The position numbers and the translations under genes were made by a program. A stretch of DNA of 14,646 nt, from NCBI GenBank assembly GCA_900545915.1, contig URAV01000052.1, positions 1 through 14,646 on the forward strand. Reading direction: 5' to 3'. Below the pieces are notes generated by a model. It had not been told where the DNA came from. It worked only from the letters and a program-made list of their open reading frames with translations, and ran no database searches. Shown here one piece after another: positions 1 through 7,247 of the stretch (within the stretch, counting starts at the first letter, position 1; every line of letters starts with the position of its first letter). Source of the stretch: an uncultured Porphyromonadaceae bacterium (GTDB lineage Bacteria; Bacteroidota; Bacteroidia; Bacteroidales; Coprobacteraceae).

Positions 1-70
1 AAAACAGAAAAATATCCTCGAAAGAAACTCTCAAACCTGACCCGAGCAAAATTGAGGCAGGCTCTAAGAA
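1..70 (-). repeat. Intergenic repeat family, copy A (truncated by window edge)
   Basis: This stretch resembles parts of 9327-9499 and 10623-10771. On the plus strand the shared landmarks are a GAAAAA-rich start, CTCAAA, an A-rich spacer and an ending GGCTCTAA. It matches copy B best at its left end (AAACAGAAAAA, then TCCTC) and copy C best around CTCAAA-CTGACC and GGCTCTAA. The copies are clearly diverged and the alignment was made by eye. It lies beyond the terminator of the biotin carrier gene. The element continues past base 1, so its full length here is unknown. Confidence 0.5.
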
Positions 71-129
71 ATACAAATATAACGAATAAATCAAGTTTTC
101 CAAAGAAGCCGAATACGTCTCAAAATAGA

Positions 130-161
130 GAAAGCGTTACGGAAGTATCCACAACGCTTTC
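130..161 (-). terminator. Hairpin terminator after the biotin carrier gene
   Basis: A perfect 9-bp stem (130-138 GAAAGCGTT with 153-161 AACGCTTTC) encloses a second small stem GGA/TCC (141-143 with 148-150) around the tetraloop AGTA. On the minus strand it begins 24 nt after the carrier stop codon and is followed by a mixed T-rich tract (TCTATTTTG). The plus-strand side is followed by TTTTCC, so it may work in both directions. Confidence 0.65.
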
Positions 162-184
162 TTTTCCATACTTAGTAACAATAC

Positions 185-511
185 CTATTCGGTTTTTATT
201 GTCAACATCAAGGCCCCCTTCACCAAATGTTCTCCGGGAGTAGCATTCAATTCTGTTACAACTCCTGCAACCGGAGATAATATGCGATTTTGCATTTTCA
301 TCGACTCTTGAACGAGTAACAAATCTCCGACCTTCACCGGCTGCCCCACTTCTACCGCATACGAAACAATCGTTCCCGGAAGGATAGAACGGATCTCGCC
401 AGGTACAGGTTTCACCCACAACGGACGATTGATAAATTTCTTTGTCAATGTCGTTTTATATTTACGGGCTGTAACTGCAAAATCTACTAATTTCACTTTT
501 TCATTTTCCAT
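185..511 (-). CDS. Biotin carboxyl carrier (biotin/lipoyl-attachment) protein
   Basis: This small cytoplasmic carrier holds covalent biotin and shuttles the carboxyl group to the carboxyltransferase encoded just upstream. The C-terminal half is a biotinyl domain (about residues 34-108) with the attachment motif ESMKMQN. The lysine sits 36 residues from the C-terminus, the usual distance. Serine replaces the common alanine or valine before MKM. The N-terminal 33 residues are basic and hydrophilic, and the Ala/Pro-rich swinging linker of many acyl-CoA carboxylase carriers is absent. The open frame begins with a TTG two codons upstream. I chose the ATG at 511, giving 108 residues, because it is the first standard start, 20 nt after the carboxyltransferase stop. 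The gene is the last of the ruvX-def-carboxyltransferase run and ends in the hairpin at 130-161. The family call is firm; which enzyme it serves is inferred from position. Confidence 0.88.
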   Translation of the reverse strand: MENEKVKLVDFAVTARKYKTTLTKKFINRPLWVKPVPGEIRSILPGTIVSYAVEVGQPVKVGDLLLVQESMKMQNRILSPVAGVVTELNATPGEHLVKGALMLTIKTE

Positions 512-531
512 CTTCAATCTCGATTTATGGA

Positions 532-2079
532 TTAGAACGGAGGAATTCCATGCTTCTTCGACGGACGGGATTCTTCTTTACTTCTTGCCAGAACTAAAGC
601 ATGCTTCAAGCTGACACGTGTTTCTCGCGGTTCGATCACCGCATCGATATATCCCTTAGCCGCCGCAACATACGGATTAGCAAATTTCTCGATATATTCT
701 TTTACTTTTTCCTGACGCATTGCATTCTGATCTTCAGCCTCCATAATTTCTTTTCTGAAAATAATATTAGCTGCACCTTCCGGTCCCATCACTGCAATTT
801 CCGCACTCGGCCAAGCAAATACGAAATCTGCTCCTAAATGCCGCGAGTTCATTGCAATATATCCGCCTCCGTATGCTTTACGCAAAATAATAGTAATTTT
901 AGGCACTGTCGCTTCGGAATATGCGTAGAGAACTTTCGCACCGTGACGAATAACGCCGGCATGCTCCTGATCTACTCCGGGCAAATAACCCGGCATATCT
1001 TCGAATGTAACAATAGGAATATTAAAAGCATCGCAATAGCGGATGAAACGGGCAGCCTTATCAGAGCTGTCACAGTCGAGCACTCCGGCCATTACCATAG
1101 GCTGATTAGCGACGAATCCGATCGTATCGCCATGGATACGACCAAATCCGATTACGATATTCGCTGCCCAAAGTTGTTGTATTTCAAAGAAATCAGAATC
1201 ATCTACAACACATTTTATAATATCACGTACATCGTACGGTTGTTTCGGATCGGCCGGGATGATATCATTGATCGATTTATCAAAAATCGGTTCTTTAGGT
1301 TCCCATGCACGAGCACGTTGCTTATTGTTCCAAGGAATAAACGTCACCAATTTCTTGATTTGTTCGAAACACTCTTGTTCACTTTGTGCATAGAAATGAG
1401 CATTACCTGTAATTTCAGCGTGAACGCGAGCTCCTCCTAAATCTTCCATAGAAATCTCTTCGCCTAAAACGGTCTTGATGACATTAGGTCCTGTAATGAA
1501 CATTTTCGAAATGTTTTCAACGACAAAAACAAAATCGGTCAATGCCGGAGAATATACCGCACCACCGGCACACGGGCCTAAGATTACCGAAATCTGAGGA
1601 ATTACACCTGAAGCAATCGTATTGCGATAAAAGATCTCTCCATATCCGGCCAATGCACCTACACCTTCCTGAATACGTGCACCACCGGAATCATTAATCC
1701 CGATAATGGGCACTTTCATCTTTAGTGCATGATCCATTATTTTGGTTATCTTACGAGCGTGCATCAAACCAAGAGACCCGCCTGCTACGGTAAAATCTTG
1801 AGCATAGATACATACAGGAGCGCCAAAGATAGTTCCTGTTCCGGTAATTACTCCGTCTCCGGGTAAAACTTTTTTTTCCATGCCGAAGCCCCTGGCTTCA
1901 TGCTCTACAAAGAGGTCATACTCCTGAAATGAATTTTCATCCAGCAAAGCCAGAATACGATTTCGGGCAGTCAACTTGCCCATCGCCTCCTGCTTTTCAA
2001 TGGCGGCTTCTCCTCCACCCATTTGCACCAGCGCTTTTTTCTCGCGCAATGCTAAAATGTCTTTCTGTAATGAAGTCAT
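532..2079 (-). CDS. Acyl-CoA carboxylase carboxyltransferase (propionyl-CoA carboxylase beta / methylmalonyl-CoA decarboxylase alpha type)
   Basis: This 515-residue crotonase-fold carboxyltransferase moves a carboxyl group between carboxybiotin and an acyl-CoA, most likely propionyl-/methylmalonyl-CoA. Both halves of the fold are complete. The N-half carries SGGARIQEG (131-139) and GPCAGGAVYSPALTDF (168-183). The C-half carries MPGYLPGVDQEHAGVIRHGA (362-381), RKAYGGGYIAMNSRHLGADF (400-419) and AVMGPEGAANI (429-439). These glycine-rich segments form the CoA and biotin oxyanion sites. The length is normal for PccB/MmdA. It starts at ATG 2079, 39 nt after the def stop, and is followed by its likely carrier. 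Propionate-producing Bacteroidales use such enzymes in the succinate pathway in either direction. Sequence alone does not tell a carboxylase (needing AccC) from a Na+-pumping decarboxylase (needing MmdB), and neither partner gene is in the window. Confidence 0.93.
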   Translation of the reverse strand: MTSLQKDILALREKKALVQMGGGEAAIEKQEAMGKLTARNRILALLDENSFQEYDLFVEHEARGFGMEKKVLPGDGVITGTGTIFGAPVCIYAQDFTVAGGSLGLMHARKITKIMDHALKMKVPIIGINDSGGARIQEGVGALAGYGEIFYRNTIASGVIPQISVILGPCAGGAVYSPALTDFVFVVENISKMFITGPNVIKTVLGEEISMEDLGGARVHAEITGNAHFYAQSEQECFEQIKKLVTFIPWNNKQRARAWEPKEPIFDKSINDIIPADPKQPYDVRDIIKCVVDDSDFFEIQQLWAANIVIGFGRIHGDTIGFVANQPMVMAGVLDCDSSDKAARFIRYCDAFNIPIVTFEDMPGYLPGVDQEHAGVIRHGAKVLYAYSEATVPKITIILRKAYGGGYIAMNSRHLGADFVFAWPSAEIAVMGPEGAANIIFRKEIMEAEDQNAMRQEKVKEYIEKFANPYVAAAKGYIDAVIEPRETRVSLKHALVLARSKEESRPSKKHGIPPF

Positions 2080-2118
2080 AAATTTAGATTCTTAAAATTA
2101 AGTGTGTCAATATAAGTA

Positions 2119-2676
2119 TTATTTCTTTACTGCCTTTACCCTATAACCGCAATTTACTTTACCCTTCAGAATACTGTTCAGCTTCGATTTTATAAGCTGT
2201 TTGCGAATAGGGGAAAGATGATCGATAAACATTTTCCCTTCAAGATGATCATATTCGTGTTGAATGACACGAGCGACATAACCTTCAAATACTTCGGTAT
2301 GTTCTACAAAATCCTGATCCCGATACGTTATCTTTATTTTTTCCTGACGAGTCACAGGCTCATGAATTCCGGGTAAACTCAGACATCCTTCTTCTCGAGT
2401 TATCTTATCACCGGATACTTCCTCTATATGAGCATTTATCATTGCCTTCCGGTAATTTTTATATTCAGGAAACGTTTCCGAGAGAGCATCCAAATTGATA
2501 ACAAGAACCCGGATATCCAAACCTATCTGAGGAGCGGCAAGGCCTACCCCATCCGATTTATCCATCGTTTCAAACATATCTTCAATCAGTTTCTTCAAAT
2601 CAGGATAATCGGCCGTTATATCCGTTGCAACTTTTCTCAGCACAGGCTGGCCATATAAATAAATTGGTAATAACAT
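2119..2676 (-). CDS. def: Peptide deformylase
   Basis: This metalloenzyme removes the N-formyl group from new proteins as they leave the ribosome. All three family motifs are present: GVGLAAPQIG (43-52), EEGCLSLPG (95-103, metal-ligand Cys98), and QHEYDHLEG (139-147, ligands His140 and His144, catalytic Glu141). The C-terminal 30 residues are basic, as in many Bacteroidota homologues. The frame stays open upstream to a TTG that overlaps the ruvX stop. I chose the ATG at 2676 because MLLPIYLYGQPVLRK is the usual family N-terminus, giving 185 residues. A 9-bp hairpin (2695-2717) lies in the 65-nt gap after ruvX. The ruvX-def pairing and shared strand suggest co-transcription. Confidence 0.96.
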   Translation of the reverse strand: MLLPIYLYGQPVLRKVATDITADYPDLKKLIEDMFETMDKSDGVGLAAPQIGLDIRVLVINLDALSETFPEYKNYRKAMINAHIEEVSGDKITREEGCLSLPGIHEPVTRQEKIKITYRDQDFVEHTEVFEGYVARVIQHEYDHLEGKMFIDHLSPIRKQLIKSKLNSILKGKVNCGYRVKAVKK

Positions 2677-2694
2677 ATATATTTTTTTATCATA

Positions 2695-2717
2695 ATATGC
2701 CGGTGCTCCCGGCATAT
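2695..2717. other. GC-rich hairpin in the ruvX-def gap
   Basis: The arms ATATGCCGG (2695-2703) and CCGGCATAT (2709-2717) form a perfect 9-bp stem with a 5-nt loop, about 18 nt upstream of the def ATG. On the minus strand it is followed by an A-rich tract and not a T-run, so it does not look like a terminator. It could be an RNA processing or stability element, or affect def translation. The role is unknown. Confidence 0.4.
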
Positions 2718-2741
2718 AAATCCTTGTTTCGATTTTAACAA

Positions 2742-3161
2742 TCAAGTATGCAGCACACTTTCCATATATCCCTGTAATATGATTACTGCGCTGATCTCAT
2801 CCACCAGCTCTTTATTTCGACGATCTTTCTTCTTCAGCCCGCCTTCCAACATAGACCGGTGTGCTAACGCAGAAGTAAACCGTTCATCAAAATATTCTAT
2901 CGGAATATCAGGGAACAACTTCTTAAACTGTGCTACAAAAGGCTCGATGTATCGCATATTTTCTGAAGGTTGATTATTCATCTGTTTCGGTAATCCTATG
3001 ATTACTTTCTCCACAGCCTCCTTCTGAAAATAATTTTTCAGAAAACCGACCAATTCATGCGTAGGGACCGTTGTCAACCCGTTCGCTATTATTTTCAAAG
3101 GGTCGGTCACCGCAATTCCTGTACGTTTTTTTCCGTAATCTATCGATAAAATACGAGCCAT
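2742..3161 (-). CDS. ruvX: RuvX/YqgF-family RNase H-fold nuclease (putative pre-16S rRNA nuclease / Holliday junction resolvase)
   Basis: This is a 139-residue RNase H-like protein. It begins MARILSIDYGKKRTGIAVTD, the family's first strand with the metal-binding aspartate (Asp8). It continues with VIIGLPKQMNN (about 54-64), EYFDERFTSALA (about 89-100) and a C-terminal VDEISAVIILQGY carrying the last acidic cluster. Family members are implicated in 16S rRNA 5' maturation and were first proposed as Holliday junction resolvases. The open frame begins at a TTG seven codons upstream. The ATG at 3161 is preferred because it matches the family N-terminus. It is the first gene of the left minus-strand run. 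A TATCTTTG sequence (plus 3170-3177) on the minus strand fits the Bacteroidota -7 box, but it would give an almost leaderless mRNA and has no clear -33 box, so the promoter is unproven. Confidence 0.93.
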   Translation of the reverse strand: MARILSIDYGKKRTGIAVTDPLKIIANGLTTVPTHELVGFLKNYFQKEAVEKVIIGLPKQMNNQPSENMRYIEPFVAQFKKLFPDIPIEYFDERFTSALAHRSMLEGGLKKKDRRNKELVDEISAVIILQGYMESVLHT

Positions 3162-3199
3162 AATGTTGGCAAAGATAATCAAAATGAGACAGAAAAATA

Positions 3200-3235
3200 A
3201 GCTGTTCGTCTTTTTTATACATAAGACAAACAGCT
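3200..3235 (-). terminator. Terminator of the efflux operon
   Basis: The arms 3200-3212 and 3223-3235 form a 13-bp stem (AGCTGTT then GTCTT on the plus strand) with one G-U wobble on the minus-strand RNA and a 10-nt loop. On the minus strand it is followed by TATTTTTCT. It lies about 95 nt past the stop of the adaptor gene and just before ruvX, so it separates the two minus-strand blocks. Confidence 0.65.
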
Positions 3236-3330
3236 CTAACTAAAAATATACCTTATTAACAAAGGATTCGGGAATGTTATGGTAAAAAGGCAGAAACTAA
3301 AAATATATTCTTATCTATCAGCATCATATC

Positions 3331-4584
3331 TTATTTTCTTATCCTCAAATTCTCTTTATCTCTATATTTATTCATATCCGATACCACCACCTTATCACCG
3401 ATATTCAAACCGTCTAATACTTCTACATAATCATAACTTCCCTCTCCTAATTTGACTGTTCTCTTCACAATATAATCTCCATCCATCACCCAAAGATTAT
3501 AGTCTCCCGGGCCATTATAAAAAGAACGTCTTTCTATACGAAGAGCATCATCTCTTACCGCATTAATAACAAAGACATCAACTTTCAAGCCGGAACGCAG
3601 ACGATCATGGTCATTATCATCTAAAAATATAAGAAATTGTATCATTCCATCTTTTACTGACGGAACAACATTTCCCACGATTCCCGAGAGTTCTTCTTTT
3701 CCGATTTTTACAATTGCCTTATTCCCCGGTAAAACCTTATCAGCATATCCATCCGTAATTTCGGCTTCTACTTTAAAACTACCGAGATCAGCAACAATTG
3801 CCAATTGTGAACCGGCAGGCACAGTTGCTCCAACCTGATCATTTACCCATATCAAAGTCGCATCTTGAGGAGAACGCACTTGTGCCTCTTTCATCATCTT
3901 AGTCCGTAACGAAATATTTTTCAAGGCTATATTGTAATCCAATTCCTGTACTCGAATATCCGCAGCAGAAGTTCGTTTCTGATTATTATATTTTAATTTT
4001 AATTGGTCCAGATTCATTTTCTGAACTTTATATTCCAATTCAGCTTGCTTTATTTTATCAGATGTACTTGCTCCTATACTATCTAAATATTTCTCATTTT
4101 GTAATAGCACTTTCATTCTCTCCAATCTCATTTCATCTATATCGATACTCATCTTCATCTCCGACAACTGGCTTTCCGCCACGATCTTCATCTGTTCTAA
4201 TTTAAAACGTTTCATCTCCAGCTCATTCCGCTGATTCTCCATACCTACATTTGCTTCCGCTAAATCAAGTTTCAAAATAGAATCATTTTTGGATAGTTTC
4301 TCTCCGGATTTTTTATATACTTCCAATATTTTCGAAGAAATCGGCGAGGTTATTATCTCTTCCGACAGAGGAGCGACTTTTCCCGTTGCAGAAACAGAAA
4401 TCCCGATTTCACCTTTTGTCACCGTCCCCAAATCAATATCTTCTAAAGGAATTCCAGCACTGAATACTTTCACCAAAACAATAAAAAAACAAACTAAAGC
4501 ACATGCTACAAATGCAAATTTAATAATCAATATCTTTTTTCTACGACGTTTCACCTCCGGTGAAATTTCTTTATCCATGCCCAT
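3331..4584 (-). CDS. HlyD/MacA-like periplasmic adaptor of a tripartite ABC exporter
   Basis: This 417-residue membrane-fusion protein links an inner-membrane transporter to an outer-membrane channel. It starts with a short basic cytoplasmic tail (KRRRKK, 12-17) and one membrane anchor (about 18-43). Residues 77-108 and 236-265 are the two halves of a lipoyl-like domain. Between them (about 109-235) lies a charged, heptad-like segment that should form the coiled-coil hairpin that docks on TolC. Residues 268-340 fit a beta-barrel domain, and 341-417 a membrane-proximal domain ending in DGLNIGDKVVVSDM and a basic tail. It starts 11 nt after the TolC-like gene stop. An ATG two codons downstream (MDKE) is an alternative start. 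Being last in the operon after ATPase, permeases and channel fixes its role better than the sequence alone. The transported substrate cannot be read from it. Confidence 0.9.
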   Translation of the reverse strand: MGMDKEISPEVKRRRKKILIIKFAFVACALVCFFIVLVKVFSAGIPLEDIDLGTVTKGEIGISVSATGKVAPLSEEIITSPISSKILEVYKKSGEKLSKNDSILKLDLAEANVGMENQRNELEMKRFKLEQMKIVAESQLSEMKMSIDIDEMRLERMKVLLQNEKYLDSIGASTSDKIKQAELEYKVQKMNLDQLKLKYNNQKRTSAADIRVQELDYNIALKNISLRTKMMKEAQVRSPQDATLIWVNDQVGATVPAGSQLAIVADLGSFKVEAEITDGYADKVLPGNKAIVKIGKEELSGIVGNVVPSVKDGMIQFLIFLDDNDHDRLRSGLKVDVFVINAVRDDALRIERRSFYNGPGDYNLWVMDGDYIVKRTVKLGEGSYDYVEVLDGLNIGDKVVVSDMNKYRDKENLRIRK

Positions 4585-4595
4585 GTTTATATTTT

Positions 4596-6062
4596 TTAAT
4601 TTTTTATCATTTCATATATAATATCCTCATCTCGAACAAAATCATAAAGGGATAACTGTCGAATATTGTAATAATACAACCAAGAGGTATATAACTGAGA
4701 AATATATTCCCTACGGGCATTATCCCGTTCGACTTGGGCAGAATTTATATCCAAGACATTAATATTTCCCATAACGAATATATTGTACGCTGTTTTATAC
4801 CGACATTGTGCAACAGAATCTGCAAGAACAGCAATATCTAACAATCGTGTCTGATCTTGAAATTGATTGACAGATAACGTTACATCTCGTTCAAAATTCA
4901 TCTGACTTTGCTCAATTTGCGCCTTTATGAGCTCTTGCTGCGACTTCGCCAACCGCACTCGTCCCCGACCTTTTCCCCAATCTAAAATAGGAATACGTAT
5001 TCCTAAACTCACAACCTGACGATTCTGTAAATTCTGATATGTTCCGAATAAACTATTATCACTTCCCGTAAATCCTACTGAAGCATAAATATCTGCTTTA
5101 AATCCACGATCTACTCGTGCTTGGGCAATTTGCCGTTTTGCCTCTAACAACTGCCTTTCGATCGAATAATTTAAAGGATTATTTTTTAACGCAATATCTA
5201 AAACTTCACGGGGTGAAATCTTTACAACAGGGCATTTTTGCGGAACATCAATTTTCAACACGACAGAATCATCATATCGCAAATAATTTCGAAAAGCATA
5301 CATCTTATTATCATACTCTTGTTCCGCTTTTATCAAATTTGACGAAGCATTTAATCTTCCTAATTCCAGTTGCAGCAAATCATTATCCGATATTATTCCA
5401 ATCTTTTTCTTACCCTGAGCTATTTTCAACAATTCCTCAGCGTTTTTCAGATTCTGTTCTGCGATATTTTTATTTACCGATGCTAATAAAAATTCGAAAT
5501 AATACTTGACTGTCTGCATATTTACAGCCTCCATACTTACACAATATTGTTGTAATGCCTCTTTATACTTCTTGGGCTCTATACGCATCGACCATCTTAA
5601 CGGTCGAGCTGTAATCAAAGGTTGAGAAAGGGTCAATCCTAAAGGGACGCTCAAATAACTTGTATTACGATCTCCGTCCAACTGGTCAAGACGTTGCAAT
5701 TGTGACTGTAAAGAAATAGAACCTCCCGTATAAGGAATATTTTGAGTAATGGAAAGATTCAAATTTTCGCTAAGCAAACGGTTGGTTACGAACGAATATG
5801 TACCATCTTCTTTCTGATAAGAAGACAATGACTTATCCAAACTGGGCAAAGTGCCGTCCAAAACCATACTGGGTAACAATTCCGCCTTATAATTACGGTA
5901 CGACCAATAAGCAATCTGCAAAGTATTTCTTGCTACGATTGCATCAATAGAAAAAATACGAGCTATATTTAAAGCCTGATCCATAGAGAGAGACAAAGTA
6001 TCTTTCTGCCCCCACAAACAGGTAGGGAACAGAAAGACTATACATATCATCCATAATTTCAT
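4596..6062 (-). CDS. TolC-family outer-membrane efflux channel
   Basis: This 488-residue protein has a signal peptide (MKLWMICIVFLFPTCLWGQ, likely cut near residue 18) and no convincing lipobox. It has two tandem outer-membrane-efflux-protein repeats, roughly 24-270 and 285-480. Each has long helices rich in Gln, Glu and Ala, for example AEQNLKNAEELLKIAQGKKK and LLEAKRQIAQARVDRGFKAD, with strand segments around SLSITQ-type and VSLGIRIPILDWGKGRGR. IPILDWGKGRG is typical of Bacteroidota TolC homologues. TolC trimers form the outer-membrane pore and periplasmic tunnel. It begins 18 nt after the second permease and ends 11 nt before the adaptor, so the operon supplies its own dedicated channel. 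Confidence 0.92.
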   Translation of the reverse strand: MKLWMICIVFLFPTCLWGQKDTLSLSMDQALNIARIFSIDAIVARNTLQIAYWSYRNYKAELLPSMVLDGTLPSLDKSLSSYQKEDGTYSFVTNRLLSENLNLSITQNIPYTGGSISLQSQLQRLDQLDGDRNTSYLSVPLGLTLSQPLITARPLRWSMRIEPKKYKEALQQYCVSMEAVNMQTVKYYFEFLLASVNKNIAEQNLKNAEELLKIAQGKKKIGIISDNDLLQLELGRLNASSNLIKAEQEYDNKMYAFRNYLRYDDSVVLKIDVPQKCPVVKISPREVLDIALKNNPLNYSIERQLLEAKRQIAQARVDRGFKADIYASVGFTGSDNSLFGTYQNLQNRQVVSLGIRIPILDWGKGRGRVRLAKSQQELIKAQIEQSQMNFERDVTLSVNQFQDQTRLLDIAVLADSVAQCRYKTAYNIFVMGNINVLDINSAQVERDNARREYISQLYTSWLYYYNIRQLSLYDFVRDEDIIYEMIKN

Positions 6063-6080
6063 ATAACCTATATTTACTCA

Positions 6081-7247
6081 TTATTCATAATGCAATACCT
6101 CTGCCGGATTTACACGAGAAATTCGGTATGCCGGATACCATGCACTAAATAATGAAAACAAACACATCAGCAATATTGTGGTCACAACTGCAGCAACATT
6201 TTCTACGGTAAGATCATAAATTAAAAATGCCAACAGTACTGAAGGAATAGAAGCCATTACCGAAATCAACAAACTTTCTCCAAGCACCATTTTCATAAGA
6301 TCTCTACGTGTTGCTCCTAAAGCCAACTGCAAAGCATACTCTTTCAACCTTTTTTTCGACTGTAGCCAAAACAATCCGAATGTTCCAATAAACGCAAAAA
6401 TAAACAAGAAAAAAGCCGGCACGGCTTGTGCTGCAACTGAAAGCATCGTCCCAACCATCGAAAAAGCCTTCCACTCTTCCATCGGAAAAACAAACAACTC
6501 GACATCATTATTCAAGCCGGCCCGTTTGAATTCTTTATCGCAAGCATTATAAAAATCGGCTTCATGCCCTTTTTTTACTTTAGCGACACATTCCATAAAG
6601 GTCAAATGCTCAAAAGGGAAAAGTATCGCCTCAGACGAAGGTTCGAATACCGCATGCTTCACCCCTGCTACAACCCCGATTACCGTAAGTTCACGATTTC
6701 TATATACAAACTTCTTGCCGACAACATCTACCCACCCGACAGCATCTACCAATTGCCGGGAAACAACAACAGGACAAGAGCCATCAGCCAACTTGGTCTC
6801 CCCGGTAAACCACTCTCCTTCTTCCAAACGAATATCAAATACATCAAGGGCATATTTATCGACAATCTTTATAGCTGCCATGATTTTTTTATCGTTAATC
6901 CGGACCGTATCTCCATTATAGTTATCGCCGTCTCTCATATATGGGGCTAATCCGCTACCCACAGTCACGCTTTCTATTGCAGGATTACTTCTTAGCCGTT
7001 CAACGACAAGAGATGTTATGCGTCCGGATTCCCGTAAAGAAGCCCGCGAATTAAAATTAACCGGCATACAAGAAAACACAAATGTATTATCTGTGTTTAA
7101 CAGCCCCGGATCATTATATTTTTTCAATGCCGAAAACAGAGATCCGAGACACAGCATCAGCACCAATACAATGAAAAATTGTTCTACCAAAATTTCCCAA
7201 ACCTTATTTCGACGATTCCAGATCATCTTTAGCAAAAACTTTCTCAT
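6081..7247 (-). CDS. FtsX/MacB-type ABC transporter permease (second permease)
   Basis: This 388-residue inner-membrane subunit has one N-terminal membrane helix (about 21-40), a large periplasmic MacB-like domain (about 41-265), and three C-terminal helices (about 270-296, 322-345, 350-374). The coupling segment KKRLKEYALQLALGATRRDL (298-317) precedes the third helix and matches the family's (R)EIGxxxAxGAT motif. The C-terminus YRISRVNPAEVLHYE is typical of FtsX-family permeases. The frame is open 38 codons further upstream from a non-ATG codon. I chose the ATG at 7247 because it overlaps the TAA of the first permease as TAATG, which implies coupled translation. It differs strongly from its partner, so the two probably form a heterodimer with the shared ATPase. 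Confidence 0.92.
   Translation of the reverse strand: MRKFLLKMIWNRRNKVWEILVEQFFIVLVLMLCLGSLFSALKKYNDPGLLNTDNTFVFSCMPVNFNSRASLRESGRITSLVVERLRSNPAIESVTVGSGLAPYMRDGDNYNGDTVRINDKKIMAAIKIVDKYALDVFDIRLEEGEWFTGETKLADGSCPVVVSRQLVDAVGWVDVVGKKFVYRNRELTVIGVVAGVKHAVFEPSSEAILFPFEHLTFMECVAKVKKGHEADFYNACDKEFKRAGLNNDVELFVFPMEEWKAFSMVGTMLSVAAQAVPAFFLFIFAFIGTFGLFWLQSKKRLKEYALQLALGATRRDLMKMVLGESLLISVMASIPSVLLAFLIYDLTVENVAAVVTTILLMCLFSLFSAWYPAYRISRVNPAEVLHYE

Noticed and set aside
838..1440. A 200-codon open frame on the plus strand
   Set aside because: It is antisense to the carboxyltransferase gene, which carries all family motifs. The antisense translation has no recognisable domain and an unnatural His/Cys/Arg-rich make-up.
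2677..2745. Longer def reading from an upstream TTG
   Set aside because: The extra 23 residues overlap the ruvX stop and cover a hairpin. The family N-terminus begins at the ATG at 2676.
6564..6950. A 128-codon plus-strand frame opposite the second permease
   Set aside because: It is antisense to an intact, well-supported permease and shows no domain.
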